Assembly: GCA_030323885.1 (NCBI GenBank)
Contig: CM059199.1
Coordinates: 76,914,781 to 76,978,780 of the forward strand
Source of the DNA: Branchipolynoe longqiensis
Lineage: Eukaryota; Annelida; Polychaeta; Phyllodocida; Polynoidae
Length of the DNA stretch: 64,000 bases
Direction of reading: 5' to 3'
A program made the position numbers and the translations under genes. Below the pieces are notes generated by a model. The model did not search any database, had not been told where the DNA came from, and saw nothing but the letters and a program-made list of their open reading frames with translations. This document shows positions 11,158 to 21,919 of the stretch, piece by piece; position 1 is the first letter of the stretch; each line of letters begins with the position of its first letter.

Positions 11158-13878
11158 CCGTGTGTGGTCGGACTGTGCCCGCTGTGCTGGTCTGTGGCCG
11201 GGCTGTGCCCGCTGTGCTTGTCTGTGGCCATGTGTGTGGTCGGACTGTGCCCTCTGTGCTGGTCTGTGGCCGTGTGTGTGGCCGGACTGTCCCAGCTGTG
11301 CTGGTCTGTGGCCGTGTGTGTGGCTGGACTGTGTCCACTGTGCTGGTCTGTGGCCCTGTCTGTGGCCAGGCTGTGCCCGCTGTTCTGGTCTGTGGCCGTG
11401 TGTGTGGCTGGACTGTGCCCGCTGTGCTGGTCTGTGGCCGTGTGTGTGGCCAGACTGTGCCCGCTGTGCTGGTCTGTGGCCGTGTGTGTGGCCGGGCTGT
11501 GCCTGCTGTTCTGGTCTGTGGCCGTGTGTGTGGCTGGACTGTGTCCACTGTGCTGGTCTGTGGCCCTCTCTGTGGCCAGGCTGTGCCCGCTGTTCTGGTC
11601 TGTGGCCGTGTGTGTGGCCGGACTGTGCCCGCTGTGCTGGTCTGTGGCTGTGTGTGTGGCCAGACTGTGCCCGCTGTGCTGGTCTGTGGCCGTGTGTGTG
11701 GCCGGGCTGTGCCTGCTGTTCTGGTCTGTGGCCGTGTGTGTGGCTGGCCTGTGCCTGCTGTGCTGGTCTGTGGCTGTGTGTGTGGCCGGGCTGTGCCCGC
11801 TGTGCTGGTCTGTGGCCGTGTGTGTGGCTGGCCTGTGCCCGCTGTACTGGTCTGTGGCTGTGTGTGTGGCCGGGCTGTGCCCGCTGTGCTGGTCTGTGGC
11901 CGTGTGTGTGGCCGGGCTGTGCCCGCTGTGCTGGTCTGTGGCCTTGTGTGTGGCCGGGCTGTGCCCACTGTGCTGGTCTGTGGCCGTGTGTGTGGCCGGA
12001 TTGTGCCCACTGTTCTGGTCTGTGGCCGTGTGTGTGGCCGGGTTGTGCCCGCTGTTCTGGTCTGTGGCCATGTGTGTGGCCAGACTGTGCCCGCTGTGCT
12101 GTTTGTGGCCATGTGTGTGCCAGGCTGTGCCGCTGTGCTGGTCTGTGGCCGTGTGTGTGGCCGGACTGTGCCAACTGTGCTGGTCTGTGGCCGTGTGTGT
12201 GGCCGGGCTGTGCCCGCTGTGCTGGTCTGTGGCCGTGTGTGTGGCCGGACTGTGCCCGCTGTGCTGGTTTGTGGCCGTGTGTGTGGCCAGACTGTGCCCG
12301 CTGTGCTGGTCTGTGGCCGTGTGTGTGGCCGGGCTGTGCCTGCTGTTCTGGTCTGTGGCCGTGTGTGTGGCTGGCCTGTGCCTGCTGTTCTGGTCTGTGG
12401 CCGTGTGTGTGGCCAGACTGTGTCCGCTGTGCTGGTCTGTGTCCGTGTGTGTGGCCGGACTGTGCCCGCTGTGCTGGTCTGTGGCCATGTGTGTGGCTGG
12501 ACTGTGCCCGCTGTGCTGGTCTGTGGCCGTGTGTGTGGCCGGACTGTGCCTGCTGTGCTGGTCTGTGGCCATGTGTGTGGCCGGGCTGTGCCCACTGTGC
12601 TGGTCTGTGGGCGTGTGTGTGGCCGGACTGTGCCTGCTGTGCTGGTCTGTGGCCATGTGTGTGGCCGGGCTGTGCCCACTGTGCTGGTCTGTGGCCGTGT
12701 GTGTGGCCGGACTGTGCCCGCTGTTCTGGTTTGTGGCCGTGTGTGTGGCCAGACTGTGCCCGCTGTGCTGGTCTGTGGCCGTGTGTGTGGCCGGGCTGTG
12801 CCTGCTGTTCTGGTCTGTGGCCGTGTGTGTGGCTGGCCTGTGCCCGCTGTGCTGGTCTGTGGCTGTGTGTGTGGCCGGGCTGTGCCCGCTGTGCTGGTCT
12901 GTGGCCGTGTGTGTGGCTGGCCTGTGCCCGCTGTACTGGTCTGTGGCTGTGTGTGTGGCCGGGCTGTGCCCGCTGTGCTGGTCTGTGGCCGTGTGTGTGG
13001 CCGGGCTGTGCCCGCTGTGCTGGTCTGTGGCCGTGTGTGTGGCCAGGCTGTGCCCATTGTGCTGGTCTGTGGCCGTGTGTGTGGCTGGGCTGTGCCCACT
13101 GTGCTGGTCTGTGGCCGTGTGTGTGGCCGGATTGTGCCCACTGTTCTGGTCTGTGGCCGTGTGTGTGGCCGGGCTGTGCCTGCTGTTCTGGTCTGTGGCC
13201 GTGTGTGTGGCCGGGCTGTGCCCGCTGTGCTGGTCTGTGGCCGTGTGTGTGGCCGGACTGTGCCCGCTGTGCTGGTCTGTGGCCGTGTGTGTGGCCAGGC
13301 TGTGCCCGCTGTGCTGGTCTGTGGCCATGTGTGTGGCCGGACTGTGCCCGCTGTTCTGGTCTGTGGCCGTGTGTGTGGCCAGGCTGTGCCCGCTGTGCTG
13401 GTCTGTGGCCGTGTGTGTGGCCGGACTGTGCCCGCTGTGCTGGTCTGTGGCCGTGTGTGTGGCCGGACTGTGCCCGCTGTGCTGGTCTGTGGCCGTGTGT
13501 GTGGCCAGGCTGTGCCCGCTGTTCTGGTCTGTGGCCGTGTGTGTGGCCAGGCTGTGCCCGCTGTGCTGGTCTGTGGCCGTGTGTGTGGCTGGACTGTGCC
13601 CGCTGTGCTGGTCTGTGGCCGTGTGTGTGGCCAGGCTGTGCCTGCTGTTCTGGTCTGTGGCCGTGTGTGTGGCCGGACTGTGCCCGCTGTGCTGGTCTGT
13701 GGCCGTGTGTGTGGCCGGACTGTGCCCGCTGTGCTGGTCTGTGGCCGTGTGTGTGGCTAGACTGTGCCCGCTGTGCTGGTCTGTGGCCGTGTGTGTGGCC
13801 GGACTGTGCCGGCTGTGCTGGTCTGTGGCCGTGTGTGTGGCCGGACTGTGCCCGCTGTGCTGGTCTGTGGCCGTGTGT

Positions 13879-13880
<2 letters not shown>
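11158..13880. repeat. 42-bp minisatellite (about 65 units)
   Basis: The unit is 42 bp (TCTGTGGCCGTGTGTGTGGC followed by CGGACTGTGCCCGCTGTGCTGG), with mostly single-base variants. Because 42 is 14 codons and the unit lacks stop trinucleotides in most registers, five frames stay open for over 660 residues, three of them on the plus strand. The encoded 14-residue periodic peptides (VCGRTVPAVLVCGR type on plus, THTATDQHSGHSPA type on minus) match nothing I recognise. I annotate a repeat, not a gene. Confidence 0.93.

Positions 13881-13915
<35 letters not shown>
13881..13915. repeat. 35-nt poly(C) tract
   Basis: An uninterrupted C run sits precisely at the right end of the 42-bp array and forms a proline run in all plus frames. 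On the minus strand it is a G35 tract able to form G-quadruplexes. The length may be inaccurate in an assembly. Confidence 0.9.
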
Positions 13916-13917
<2 letters not shown>

Positions 13918-14285
13918 GCTGTCCATCTAAAGCCCAAGTCACACCCGGACGAGCCCTGGATTTTTAGCCGGACCACTCCCCCGGGCTGTCCCGGACAGTC
14001 CCGGAAAAAATGACTATTTTGGTTGTTTTGGGGCTTGCTGTCATCCTACCCGGACGAGCCATGGTCTAGCCATGGACACTGAGGAGCAGAAGCCGGCTCA
14101 CCCTGGACTGAGCCGGACCACCCCGGTCTATCCAGTGTATCCATGGGGTAGTCACGGATCAGTCCCGGACAACCCCGAACAACCCCGCATTGACCCCGGA
14201 CCCACAGACTCCCCGGTGTATCGCGTAGGGACAGGCGTATTATTAATGATAAGCCTGGGATCATTTTGAAGGTTCGGGATTGAAT
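13916..14285 (+). repeat. Degenerate CCGGAC-type short repeats, possibly a Harbinger end
   Basis: It begins GGGCTGTCC and then carries irregular repeats of CCGGACGAGCC, CCGGACCAC and CCCGGACA. The same motif vocabulary fills 21920-22410 upstream of the Harbinger 1 transposase. The start resembles the GGGGCTGTCACAC sequence at the presumed left end of Harbinger 2. I infer a fragment of a Harbinger subterminal region or a related MITE; no coding sequence. Confidence 0.4.
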
Positions 14286-14289
14286 CATT

Positions 14290-14957
14290 TGCATTCATGA
14301 CGTATTTGTTGTCCCTAAGGAGGGGGGGGGGGGTGGAGGTAGGTGTGTTGTTGATTGTAGTCAGCCGGACAGTGGTTCTGTGAACGATATGACCGATGAT
14401 TGTTGTGTTAAATTTAGTTATAACACGGTCGACACGGTAGCAGAGTTGATGAATGAGGGTGACTATTTGGCAGCATTAGACATAAAGGACGCCTACAGAG
14501 CGGTGCCCATTCACCACCGGATAGGCCAAGACAGGGAATTAAATGGCGGTTTGAGGGCGAGCGGGATTATACATTTATTGAAGATAATCGCTTGTGTATG
14601 GGGCACGGGATCAGTTGGTGATTTTGAGATTACTGAGACGGTTAGGATTTTTGATTAGTTTTCATAAATTAATAATGCCTGTGACAGAAATTAGATTCCT
14701 TGGAATTATTATTGATACGATTAATTTAGAGATGCGCCTACTGGAGGATAAATTACTGAAGCTGATTAGAATACTTGAGACTTTTGTTGGTCGGAGGCGT
14801 GCGACTAGAAGGGAGCTTGAAAGGTTAGGAGGCCTCCTTGCGCATTGTGCAAAGGTGGTTTGGGGTGGGAGGACATTTACAAGGCGCATGCATCTATGAC
14901 ACAATCGCTAAGTTGAAGCGCCCCGACTATGAGATCAGGCTTGGGTCTGGGTTTAAA
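14290..14957 (+). pseudogene. DIRS-like element 1: reverse transcriptase remnant
   Basis: The plus strand encodes RT motifs of the DIRS/Ngaro type. VFVVPKE lies near 14310. DYLAALDIKDAYRAVPIH at about 14460-14515 is the palm segment with the first catalytic Asp. After a frame change near 14530, WRFEGERDYTFIEDN follows. RRLGFLISFHK at about 14635-14670 and RFLGIIID at 14694-14717 are RT thumb motifs. The block that should hold YxDD, between LCMGHG (about 14600) and RRLGFLIS, is missing, so an internal deletion removed the catalytic centre. The frame then runs into the 57-bp expansion. G-run at 14322-14333. Function is lost. Confidence 0.8.
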
Positions 14958-16518
14958 GATGTTCAGTGGTGGCTAGCACTTGTTTGTAGTTTTAACGGGG
15001 CTGCACCTATTTTAGATGTTCAGTGGTGGCTAGCATTTGTTTGTAGTTTTAACGGGGCTGCACCTATTTTAGATGTTCAGTGGTGGCCAGCACTTGTTTG
15101 TAGTTTTAACGGGGCTGCACCTATTTTAGATGTTCAGTGGTGGCTAGCACTTGTTTGTAGTTTAACGGGGCTGCACCTATTTTAGATGTTCAGTGGTGGC
15201 TAGCACTTGTTTGTAGTTTTAACGGGGCTGCACCTATTTTAGATGTTCAGTGGTGGCTAGCACTTGTTTGTAGTTTTAACGGGGCTGCACCTATTTTAGA
15301 TGTTCAGTGGTGGCTAGCACTTGTTTGTAGTTTTAACGGGGCTGCACCTATTTTAGATGTTCAGTGGTGGCTAGCATTTGTTTGTAGTTTTAACGGGGCT
15401 GCACCTATTTTAGATGTTCAGTGGTGGCTAGCATTTGTTTGTAGTTTTAACGGGGCTGCACCTATTTTAGATGTTCAGTGGTGGCTAGCATTTGTTTGTA
15501 GTTTTAACGGGGCTGCACCTATTTTAGATGTTCAGTGGTGGCTAGCACTTGTTTGTAGTTTTAACGGGGCTGCACCTATTTTAGATGTTCAGTGGTGGCT
15601 GGCACTTGTTTGTAGTTTTAACGGGGCTGCACCTATTTTAGATGTTCAGTGGTGGCTAGCACTTGTTTGTAGTTTTAACGGGGCTGCACCTATTTTAGAT
15701 GTTCAGTGGTGGCTAGCACTTGTTTGTAGTTTTAACGGGGCTGCACCTATTTTAGATGTTCAGTGGTGGCTAGCACTTGTTTGTAGTTTTAACGGGGCTG
15801 CACCTATTTTAGATGTTCAGTGGTGGCTAGCACTTGTTTGTAGTTTTAACGGGGCTGCACCTATTTTAGATGTTCAGTGGTGGCTAGCACTTTGTAGTTT
15901 TAACGGGGCTGCACCTATTTTAGATGTTCAGTGGTGGCTAGCACTTGTTTGTAGTTTTAACGGGGCTGCACCTATTTTAGATGTTCAGTGGTGGCTAGCA
16001 CTTGTTTGTAGTTTTAACGGGGCTGCACCTATTTTAGATGTTCAGTGGTGGCTAGCATTGTTTGTAGTTTTAACGGGGCTGCACCTATTTTAGATGTTCA
16101 GTGGTGGCTAGCACTTGTTTGTAGTTTTAACGGGGCTGCACCTATTTTAGATGTTCAGTGGTGGCTAGCACTTGTTGTAGTTTAACGGGCGCACTTAGTT
16201 CTGTAGCATTTTAACGGGGCTGCACCTATTTTAGATGTTCAGTGGTGGCTAGCACTTGTTTGTAGTTTTAACGGGGCTGCACCTATTTTAGATGTTCAGT
16301 GGTGGCTAGCACTTGTTTGTAGTTTTAACGGGGCTGCACCTATTTTAGATGTTCAGTGGTGGCTAGCACTTGTTTGTAGTTTTAATGGGGCTGCACCTAT
16401 TTTAGATGTTCAGTGGTGGCTAGCACTTGTTTGTAGTTTTAACGGGGCTGCACCTATTTTAGATGTTCAGTGGTGGCTAGCATTTGTTTGTAGTTTTAAC
16501 GGGGCTGCACCTATTTTA
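14958..16518 (+). repeat. 57-bp minisatellite expanded inside the DIRS-like pol region (about 27 units)
   Basis: The unit, starting GATGTTCAGTGGTGGCTAGC, is 57 bp and codes for the 19-residue segment DVQWWLALVCSFNGAAPIL. This is a single normal segment between the RT thumb and RNase H of this class of element; pol sequence flanks it on both sides in the same reading frame. Units are nearly identical, implying recent amplification. Indels at about 15168, 15890, 16057 and 16170-16205 break the frame. Confidence 0.95.
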
Positions 16519-16934
16519 GCGAAGTTTGCGGTTGTTAATTCAGTTTATGCGGATGCTTCGACTTGGGGGTTCGGAGCATTGCAAGGACAGAGCTGGATTG
16601 TAGGGCCTTTTGATAGGCGAGACGAGGTTGGCTTGCACGTGGCGGTAGGCCATCACTTTGTGTCACCTGAGGATAAATCACGAGAGGCGCACATAAATGT
16701 TAAGGAGATGTGTAGTGTTTATTTGACAGCATCGTATTGGGCTGAGTTTTGGAGAGATAAGGCAATACTAGTGGTGAAGCTGCCTTATGCACTGGTAGGT
16801 CGAAGTCAGTGGGGTTGATGTTCTATGTATGGCGCCTCTTCTGGCTACCGGTTGAGTCAAATTCACTTTATCGACCCATGTTGCTAGTGTGGACAATATT
16901 GTCTGTGATGCGTTGAGTCGCCTGAAAGAGTAGG
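16519..16934 (+). pseudogene. DIRS-like element 1: RNase H domain remnant
   Basis: It continues the pol frame after the 57-bp array. YADASTWGFGA (about 16547-16580) holds the first RNase H Asp and HINVKEM (about 16690-16710) the Glu. The third motif region (about 16770-16815) has lost its expected Asp-Asn pair and then hits a stop at 16816-16818. In another frame, VDNIVCDALSRLKE ends at 16932 and is the normal terminus of the RNase H domain in DIRS/gypsy pols. It is therefore a frameshifted remnant. Confidence 0.75.
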
Positions 16935-16999
16935 GGTCCCTAAAAAGACTCTGTATTGCCGATAATGCACATAGTATGTGCTGTAGTAGTATTTTTTAT

Positions 17000-17180
17000 A
17001 GAGATTCAGTTTTTTCAGGGGCTGGCAGTTTTGAGGAGAGAGCAGAGAGTCTACCAGAAGCAGTTCTACGGCCCTAACTCAATATTGACCAGGGATGTTC
17101 AGATTAGGAAGTATATGGAGTTTATTGAGGAACTTGCAGGTGATTTCTTGCCTTTACCATGCCCATGCCCTTGGTCGTAA
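17000..17180 (+). pseudogene. DIRS-like element 1: N-terminal part of tyrosine recombinase
   Basis: The frame from about 17000 to 17178 ends RKYMEFIEELAGDFLPLP followed by a stop. It looks like the first helices of the N-terminal SAM-like DNA-binding domain of a DIRS/Ngaro tyrosine recombinase. The continuation of that domain (KYTSVINHLSGLNYFL) is found only at about 18967, so the recombinase is split by about 1.8 kb. The assignment of this first half rests on order and pattern, not on catalytic residues. Confidence 0.5.
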
Positions 17181-17184
17181 TGTG

Positions 17185-18640
17185 TGCTTCTTCCCTCTGC
17201 CCCACCTGCACTGTCATTGGCCGATCTGCACTGTCCTTGCCCCGCCTACACTGCCCCCCCCCCTTCCCCCCAGTGACAGTGACAGTCTGACTCCGGTTCA
17301 CCTGCTGACGTCATCTGAACGATGGACCTACATGACTGACATGTCATTAACCTGCTGGTGTCCTCCTCGTCGCTGGACCTGCCACTCGCGGTGACCTGTG
17401 ACCCCAGCTCACTTGCTGATCTCGTCCTGGTCGCCGGCCCTGGCAGTGCCTCTGACACTGACACCGGCACAGCTCCTGACACAGTTCCGGTCTCTGGGCC
17501 TCCCACTGACAGTCATGGCGACACCCGTTCACCTGCTCACTTATTCTGGTCGCTGGATCTAACAGTGACCCTGACCCCCCGCACACCTCCTGACACAGCG
17601 CTGCTCCCCCCCCCCCCCACCCCACCCCCACCCCGCCCCCACCCCACCCCCCAGTGACATTGACACTGACACCGGTTTACCTGCTGACATCACCGAGTCG
17701 CTCCTACATGACTGACACTTTGACCCCAGCTCACCTGCTGTCCTCCTGGTCGCTGGACCTGCCACTCGCAGTGACCTGTGACTCCAGCTCACCTGCTCAT
17801 GTCTGTCTGGTTGCTGCACCTGGCGGTGCAACTGATGGTGACACCGCCACAGCATCTGACATAGCTCTGGCCCACGTGCTGATGTCCTCCTGGTCGCTGG
17901 ACCTGCCCCTCGCGATGACCGGTGACCCCGCTCACCTGCTGATGTCATCCTGGTCGCCGGCCCTGGCAGTGCCTCTGACATTGACACCGGCACAGCTCCT
18001 GACATAGTTCCGGTCTCTGGGCCTTCCACTGACCGTCACGGCGACACCCGTTCACCTGCCCACTCGCCCAGCTCTCCTCACTCCCCAGTGATGATGACAG
18101 TGTGACTCCAGTTCCCCTCCGGACGTCATTGGTCGATGGACCTACATGACTGACACCTTGATGCCAGCCCACCTGCTGATTTCCTCCTGGTCGCTGGACC
18201 TGCCACTCCTGGTGACCTGTGACACCAGCTCACCTGCTGATGTTTTCCTGGTCGCCGGCCCTGGCAGTGCCTCTGACACTGACACCGGCACAGCTTCTGG
18301 CATAGTACCGGTCTCTGGGCCTCCCACTGACAGTCACGGCGACACCGCTTCACCTGCTCACGTCATTCTGGTCGCTGGATCTAACAGTGATCCTGACCCC
18401 GGCACACCTCCTGAGATGGCTCCCCGCATCTGACACTCACGGTGAGACCCGCTCACCTGCTCACGTCATTCTGGTCGCTGGATCTAACAGTGATCCTGAC
18501 CCCGGCACACCTCCTGACATAGCTCCCCGCATCTGACACTCACGGTGACACCCGCTCACCTGCTCATGTCATCCTGGTCGCTGGACCTATCGGTGACTGA
18601 CACCCTGACACTACCTCACCTCATCCCGGCCATCATCCAC
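17185..18640. repeat. GC-rich degenerate long-unit repeat within the DIRS-like recombinase
   Basis: Phrases such as GGTCGCTGGACCTGCCACTC, CTCACCTGCTGATGTC and GGTCGCCGGCCCTGGCAGTG recur irregularly (for example at about 17430, 17950 and 18250), with C-rich tracts at 17252-17275 and 17600-17650. Long frames on both strands are repeat by-products. The whole block lies between the two parts of the recombinase. Confidence 0.75.
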
Positions 18641-18961
18641 AGGGCACATAGACTTCCGAGGCGGTTCCCGCTACCTTCTCCGCCTCGCGCCCTCGGCTGC
18701 CCCATAAGCCCTCTCCTTTTCTTTTTGGTGGAGGGCTCCTCGGGGCTGCCTCAACCTCACTGACTCTTGTTTAGCCCTTAGCCTCGTTACGAGCTCTCTC
18801 CTTATTAGCATTCCTGTATTATCCTGTTGTGCCTGTTATTATCCTGTTTCTCATTTATCCTGTATTATCCTTTTCTCATGATCCTTTGTCTCATTGCCTC
18901 GCCCTTCATAAATAAAGTGCTTTTTCTCCACCCATGCCTCCTCATTCCTTCCTCGTCGCGA
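18641..18961. other. Pyrimidine-rich spacer with a polyadenylation signal
   Basis: T/C-rich sequence with repeated TATCCTGT-type words (18825-18875) and an AATAAA signal at 18911-18916. No gene recognised. It may be the 3' part of whatever inserted into or expanded inside the recombinase. Confidence 0.45.
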
Positions 18962-19700
18962 TCATTGAAGTATACATCGGTAATTAATCACTTAAGTGGG
19001 TTGAATTATTTTCTTCGTCGAAATGACTCACCTCCTATTAACTATAAAGACTTTGGCCTACACACTACATTGAAAGGGATTAGGAGGCTGAAGGGAGATG
19101 CGCCACGTCAAGCGGCTCCCCTCCTACCATCTATGCTTAGGAGAATGTTCAAGTGTCTCAGGGGTACTGTTGGTCACATGGCTTGGTGGGCAGCGTGCTG
19201 ACTAGCTTTAGAGCACTGTTGAGGAAGTGTCAGGTGACTTTATCAGATGCCATGCTGAAGAGGGCTGATTTCAAATTTGTTGGTTGGTCATTTAAAGACG
19301 ATCCAATTTGGCCAGCGTAGCCTGGAGATTCCGGTTGCGAATTGCCCGGATTTTTCATTATGTGCAGTGTATTGGGTGAAGCGGCACTTTGCCGAGATGC
19401 CAGCGGAGCAGTACGAGCCAGCATTTCGGATTCCCGAGGATAATGGTGGCTTGGTACCATTGACATATGACATCTACCAGCGAATGTTAAAACCTTTTGC
19501 AAATAGGGCTGGCCTAGACCCATCGGAAATTTCATCGCACTCACTAAGGAGGGGGGGTTGCACTTATCTGTCATTGTGCGGAGCTTCCTTGGAGGAACTC
19601 CGGGTAAGGGGTGACTGGTCGAGCGATTCTACTTGAAGACGCCTATTGCTATGAGAATAGTAAGTGATATTAAAGTGGCGACTCTATTGGCTGACAACTG
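18962..19700 (+). pseudogene. DIRS-like element 1: tyrosine recombinase catalytic domain remnant
   Basis: The core-binding segment KYTSVINHLSGLNYFLRR starts at about 18967. The catalytic domain follows with the first Arg in SFRALLRK (about 19203-19230, another frame), HSLRRGG (HxxR) at about 19539-19560, GDWSSDS (Trp position) at about 19610-19630, and a nucleophile Tyr candidate at about 19630 that is reached only after one more frameshift. All four catalytic positions of the R-HxxR-W/H-Y family can be located, but at least two frameshifts and a stop (19199-19201) interrupt them. A DIRS/Ngaro-type integrase equivalent, inactive. Confidence 0.8.
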
Positions 19701-19734
19701 ACTCGATAGGGATGGATTGGGGGAGACTCTTTAG

Positions 19735-20137
19735 GTGTCTTTGGGTATTCCGAGCTATTGGTCTAGAGATATATATAAAGATGCCAGTCCATTTACCCTC
19801 TCTTGTCCTGTTTATTATTTGTCGCTACTCCTTATAAAGAATTATGCGAATATAGGTAGGCGTAAAATACATTATGTCCATTTGAATATGTTAACCAATG
19901 TTATTACGAACTGTCTATTGATTCACTGGCACTATACCACCTTGCTGCGAGCCTGCTTTGGCAGTGCTTCGGTCCTGTGTTGGCCTATATATACGCCATC
20001 GGAGTGCCTGCCTCGCCCCACTCGCTTGTTTTTTCTTTTTGTTACCGGTATGGGTATTCCGAGCCATTGGTCGATAGATATATATAAAGTTGCCAATCCA
20101 TTTACCCTCTCTTGTCGTGTTTATTATTTGTAGCTAC
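19735..20137 (+). repeat. Terminal direct repeats of DIRS-like element 1 (candidate B1/B2)
   Basis: About 95 bp beginning GGGTATTCCGAG and containing ATATATATAAAG and CCATTTACCCTCTCTTGTC occurs at 19741-19832 and again at 20048-20137, spaced by about 305 bp. It lies directly downstream of the recombinase, where split direct repeats of PAT/Ngaro elements sit. No matching A1 repeat was found upstream of 14290, so the assignment is tentative. Confidence 0.55.
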
Positions 20138-20570
20138 TCCTATATGAAAAATATAAAACCAAAAATAAATTGTGTTTGTTACAATATATATTCATGACTT
20201 AGTCCATTTAGTCATTTGTAATAAAGGTAATAATTATCTGCAATTAAATAATAAATAATTACCAAATGTCCCCCCCCCCTTTCCAAAAACAACATCCCCC
20301 TCTTGATAAATAACACATGTAATACAAGGACTAAAGAGTAAAGCTCTTATAGCAACAATAAACAACAAGAAATAACAAACAAATTAAATTAACTTAGGAT
20401 ATCTTTATTATTAGCTAGGCTTCTTTTCATATCACATTCACAATAATAATACATATTTCATCCAGAGGCACACACATATAATTGCACAATTCAATGTTAA
20501 GTACAATTCTCAGGTCACAATTTCATATCATGTGGGTCAGACACATTAACAGTTCACACTTCGTAATAGT
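20138..20570. other. AT-rich spacer 3' of Harbinger 1
   Basis: AT-rich sequence without a recognisable gene, including a C run at about 20270-20279. Its 63-bp stretch 20491-20553 is duplicated exactly at 24438-24500. It is probably the 3' untranslated and terminal part of Harbinger 1. Confidence 0.5.
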
Positions 20571-21769
20571 TCATATCATTACATCTTGCCAAGGCACAGA
20601 TCCAGTCTCAGACAGGTAATAGCCACTAAGATATTGCCTCTGGTATTTCACAGCCATTGTCATTCTGTTCCCACGTGTGTCATAGATGCCGGCTAGAGGA
20701 TTGTTCAGTCTCCAGGCTCCAGGAACGATGTTGTGATCGGTGTCCTCCTGGTCCATCTCTGCATTGTGACGAGCTGCGTACCACATCCGCGTAAAATTAT
20801 GTAGGCAGATACATGCCAACACTATCGACACAACTGTTGCTGGCCTCTGTTTTATGGTTGTTAGGAGGCTCTGGTAGTGGTGAGCTAGAATCCTGAATGC
20901 ATTTTCGATGATTCGGCGGGCCCTGGACAGCCCGTAGTTGAAGATTCTTTCTGGAATTGTTAGGTGATGCTTGGAGAACGGTTTCATCAACCACTTACTC
21001 GGGGCGAATGCATCATCAGCAATTATGAAGTAAGGCATATCCCGCTCATCATGCGGTAGTGGTTCTGCAGCTGGAATACCAAGTCGTTCCTCTTTTATGT
21101 ACTGCTTCAGTTCTGAACTGTTGAAGACTTGAGGGTCTCTTGCAGAGCCATTGCTCCCAACATTGACCGAGGAGAATTTGTAGTCACCAACCACGAGATC
21201 CATCAATATGACAGAGTGGAATCCCTTGTAGTTGTAGTACTCTGACCCTCCATGGGCTGGGCATTGGATCGGGATATGTTTTCCATCAAGGGCTCCTAGG
21301 CAATGCTGAAACTGCCATCTTGTTGAGAACTGCTCAGCGATACCTCTCCATTGGAGCCTGGATGACCTCTTCGGCATACTCTGCAATTATAGCTTCACAT
21401 ACATCACGAACGGCGAGCAAGACGGTGTTGTGAGGAACTCTGAAACCGTACATGAGTGAATGATAGCTGTCACCAGAGGCTAGGTATCGCAGTGTGAATG
21501 ACAGTTTCAATCCAGGTGTTAATGCCTTTCTGTAGAAAGTGTCCTGCTTCGTGATTCTGGGAAGGATCTGATGGAGAACCTCCTCGAACATAGCCAGATC
21601 CATGTGGAGAAAGTTTCTGTAGGTGTGAACATCTTCGATACGCAACTCTTTCATTAGACTTGTGAACTGGCCAAATTGAATTCTTCTCTCCAACCATAGA
21701 CGAACCCACACACTTCTTCTGTCTTCTCTTAAGTCTTCTGTCGATCTGCAGAACTTGGAGCATAATCAT
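20571..21769 (-). pseudogene. Harbinger 1: PIF/Harbinger DDE transposase, frameshifted
   Basis: The minus-strand protein of about 395 residues would catalyse DDE cut-and-paste transposition in the nucleus. Visible motifs: FEEVLHQILPRITKQD and LRYLASGDSYHSL in the N-terminal helical region; GALDGKH with the first Asp (about 21285-21305); YFIIADDAFA with the second (about 21015-21045); and RARRIIENAF with the Glu (about 20900-20930). Two frameshifts are seen, one near 21715 after the start region (candidate ATG at 21769) and one near 21340-21386 before GALDGKH. It aligns along its length with the intact transposase at 61000-62283 but is clearly a different family. No accessory Myb/MADF ORF was found beside it. 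Confidence 0.9.
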
Positions 21770-21919
21770 GTTGTTAACATTCTGTCATTGATGTAGCTGT
21801 AATTGCGAGTTCAGCAGCTATAGTTGCTGCCTGTGCTAACTCATGCATGCATCCATGATGTGAACCCTCTGAGAGTCAAGCTGCAAGTGATGAATGAAGT
21901 GGACTTGCTCCTGCTATCT

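Noticed and set aside
11025..14013. Several open frames of 900-975 codons over the 42-bp array
   Set aside because: They are open on both strands because the 42-bp unit lacks stops and is a multiple of 3. Starts are mostly non-ATG or in flanking unique DNA, and no known domain is seen.
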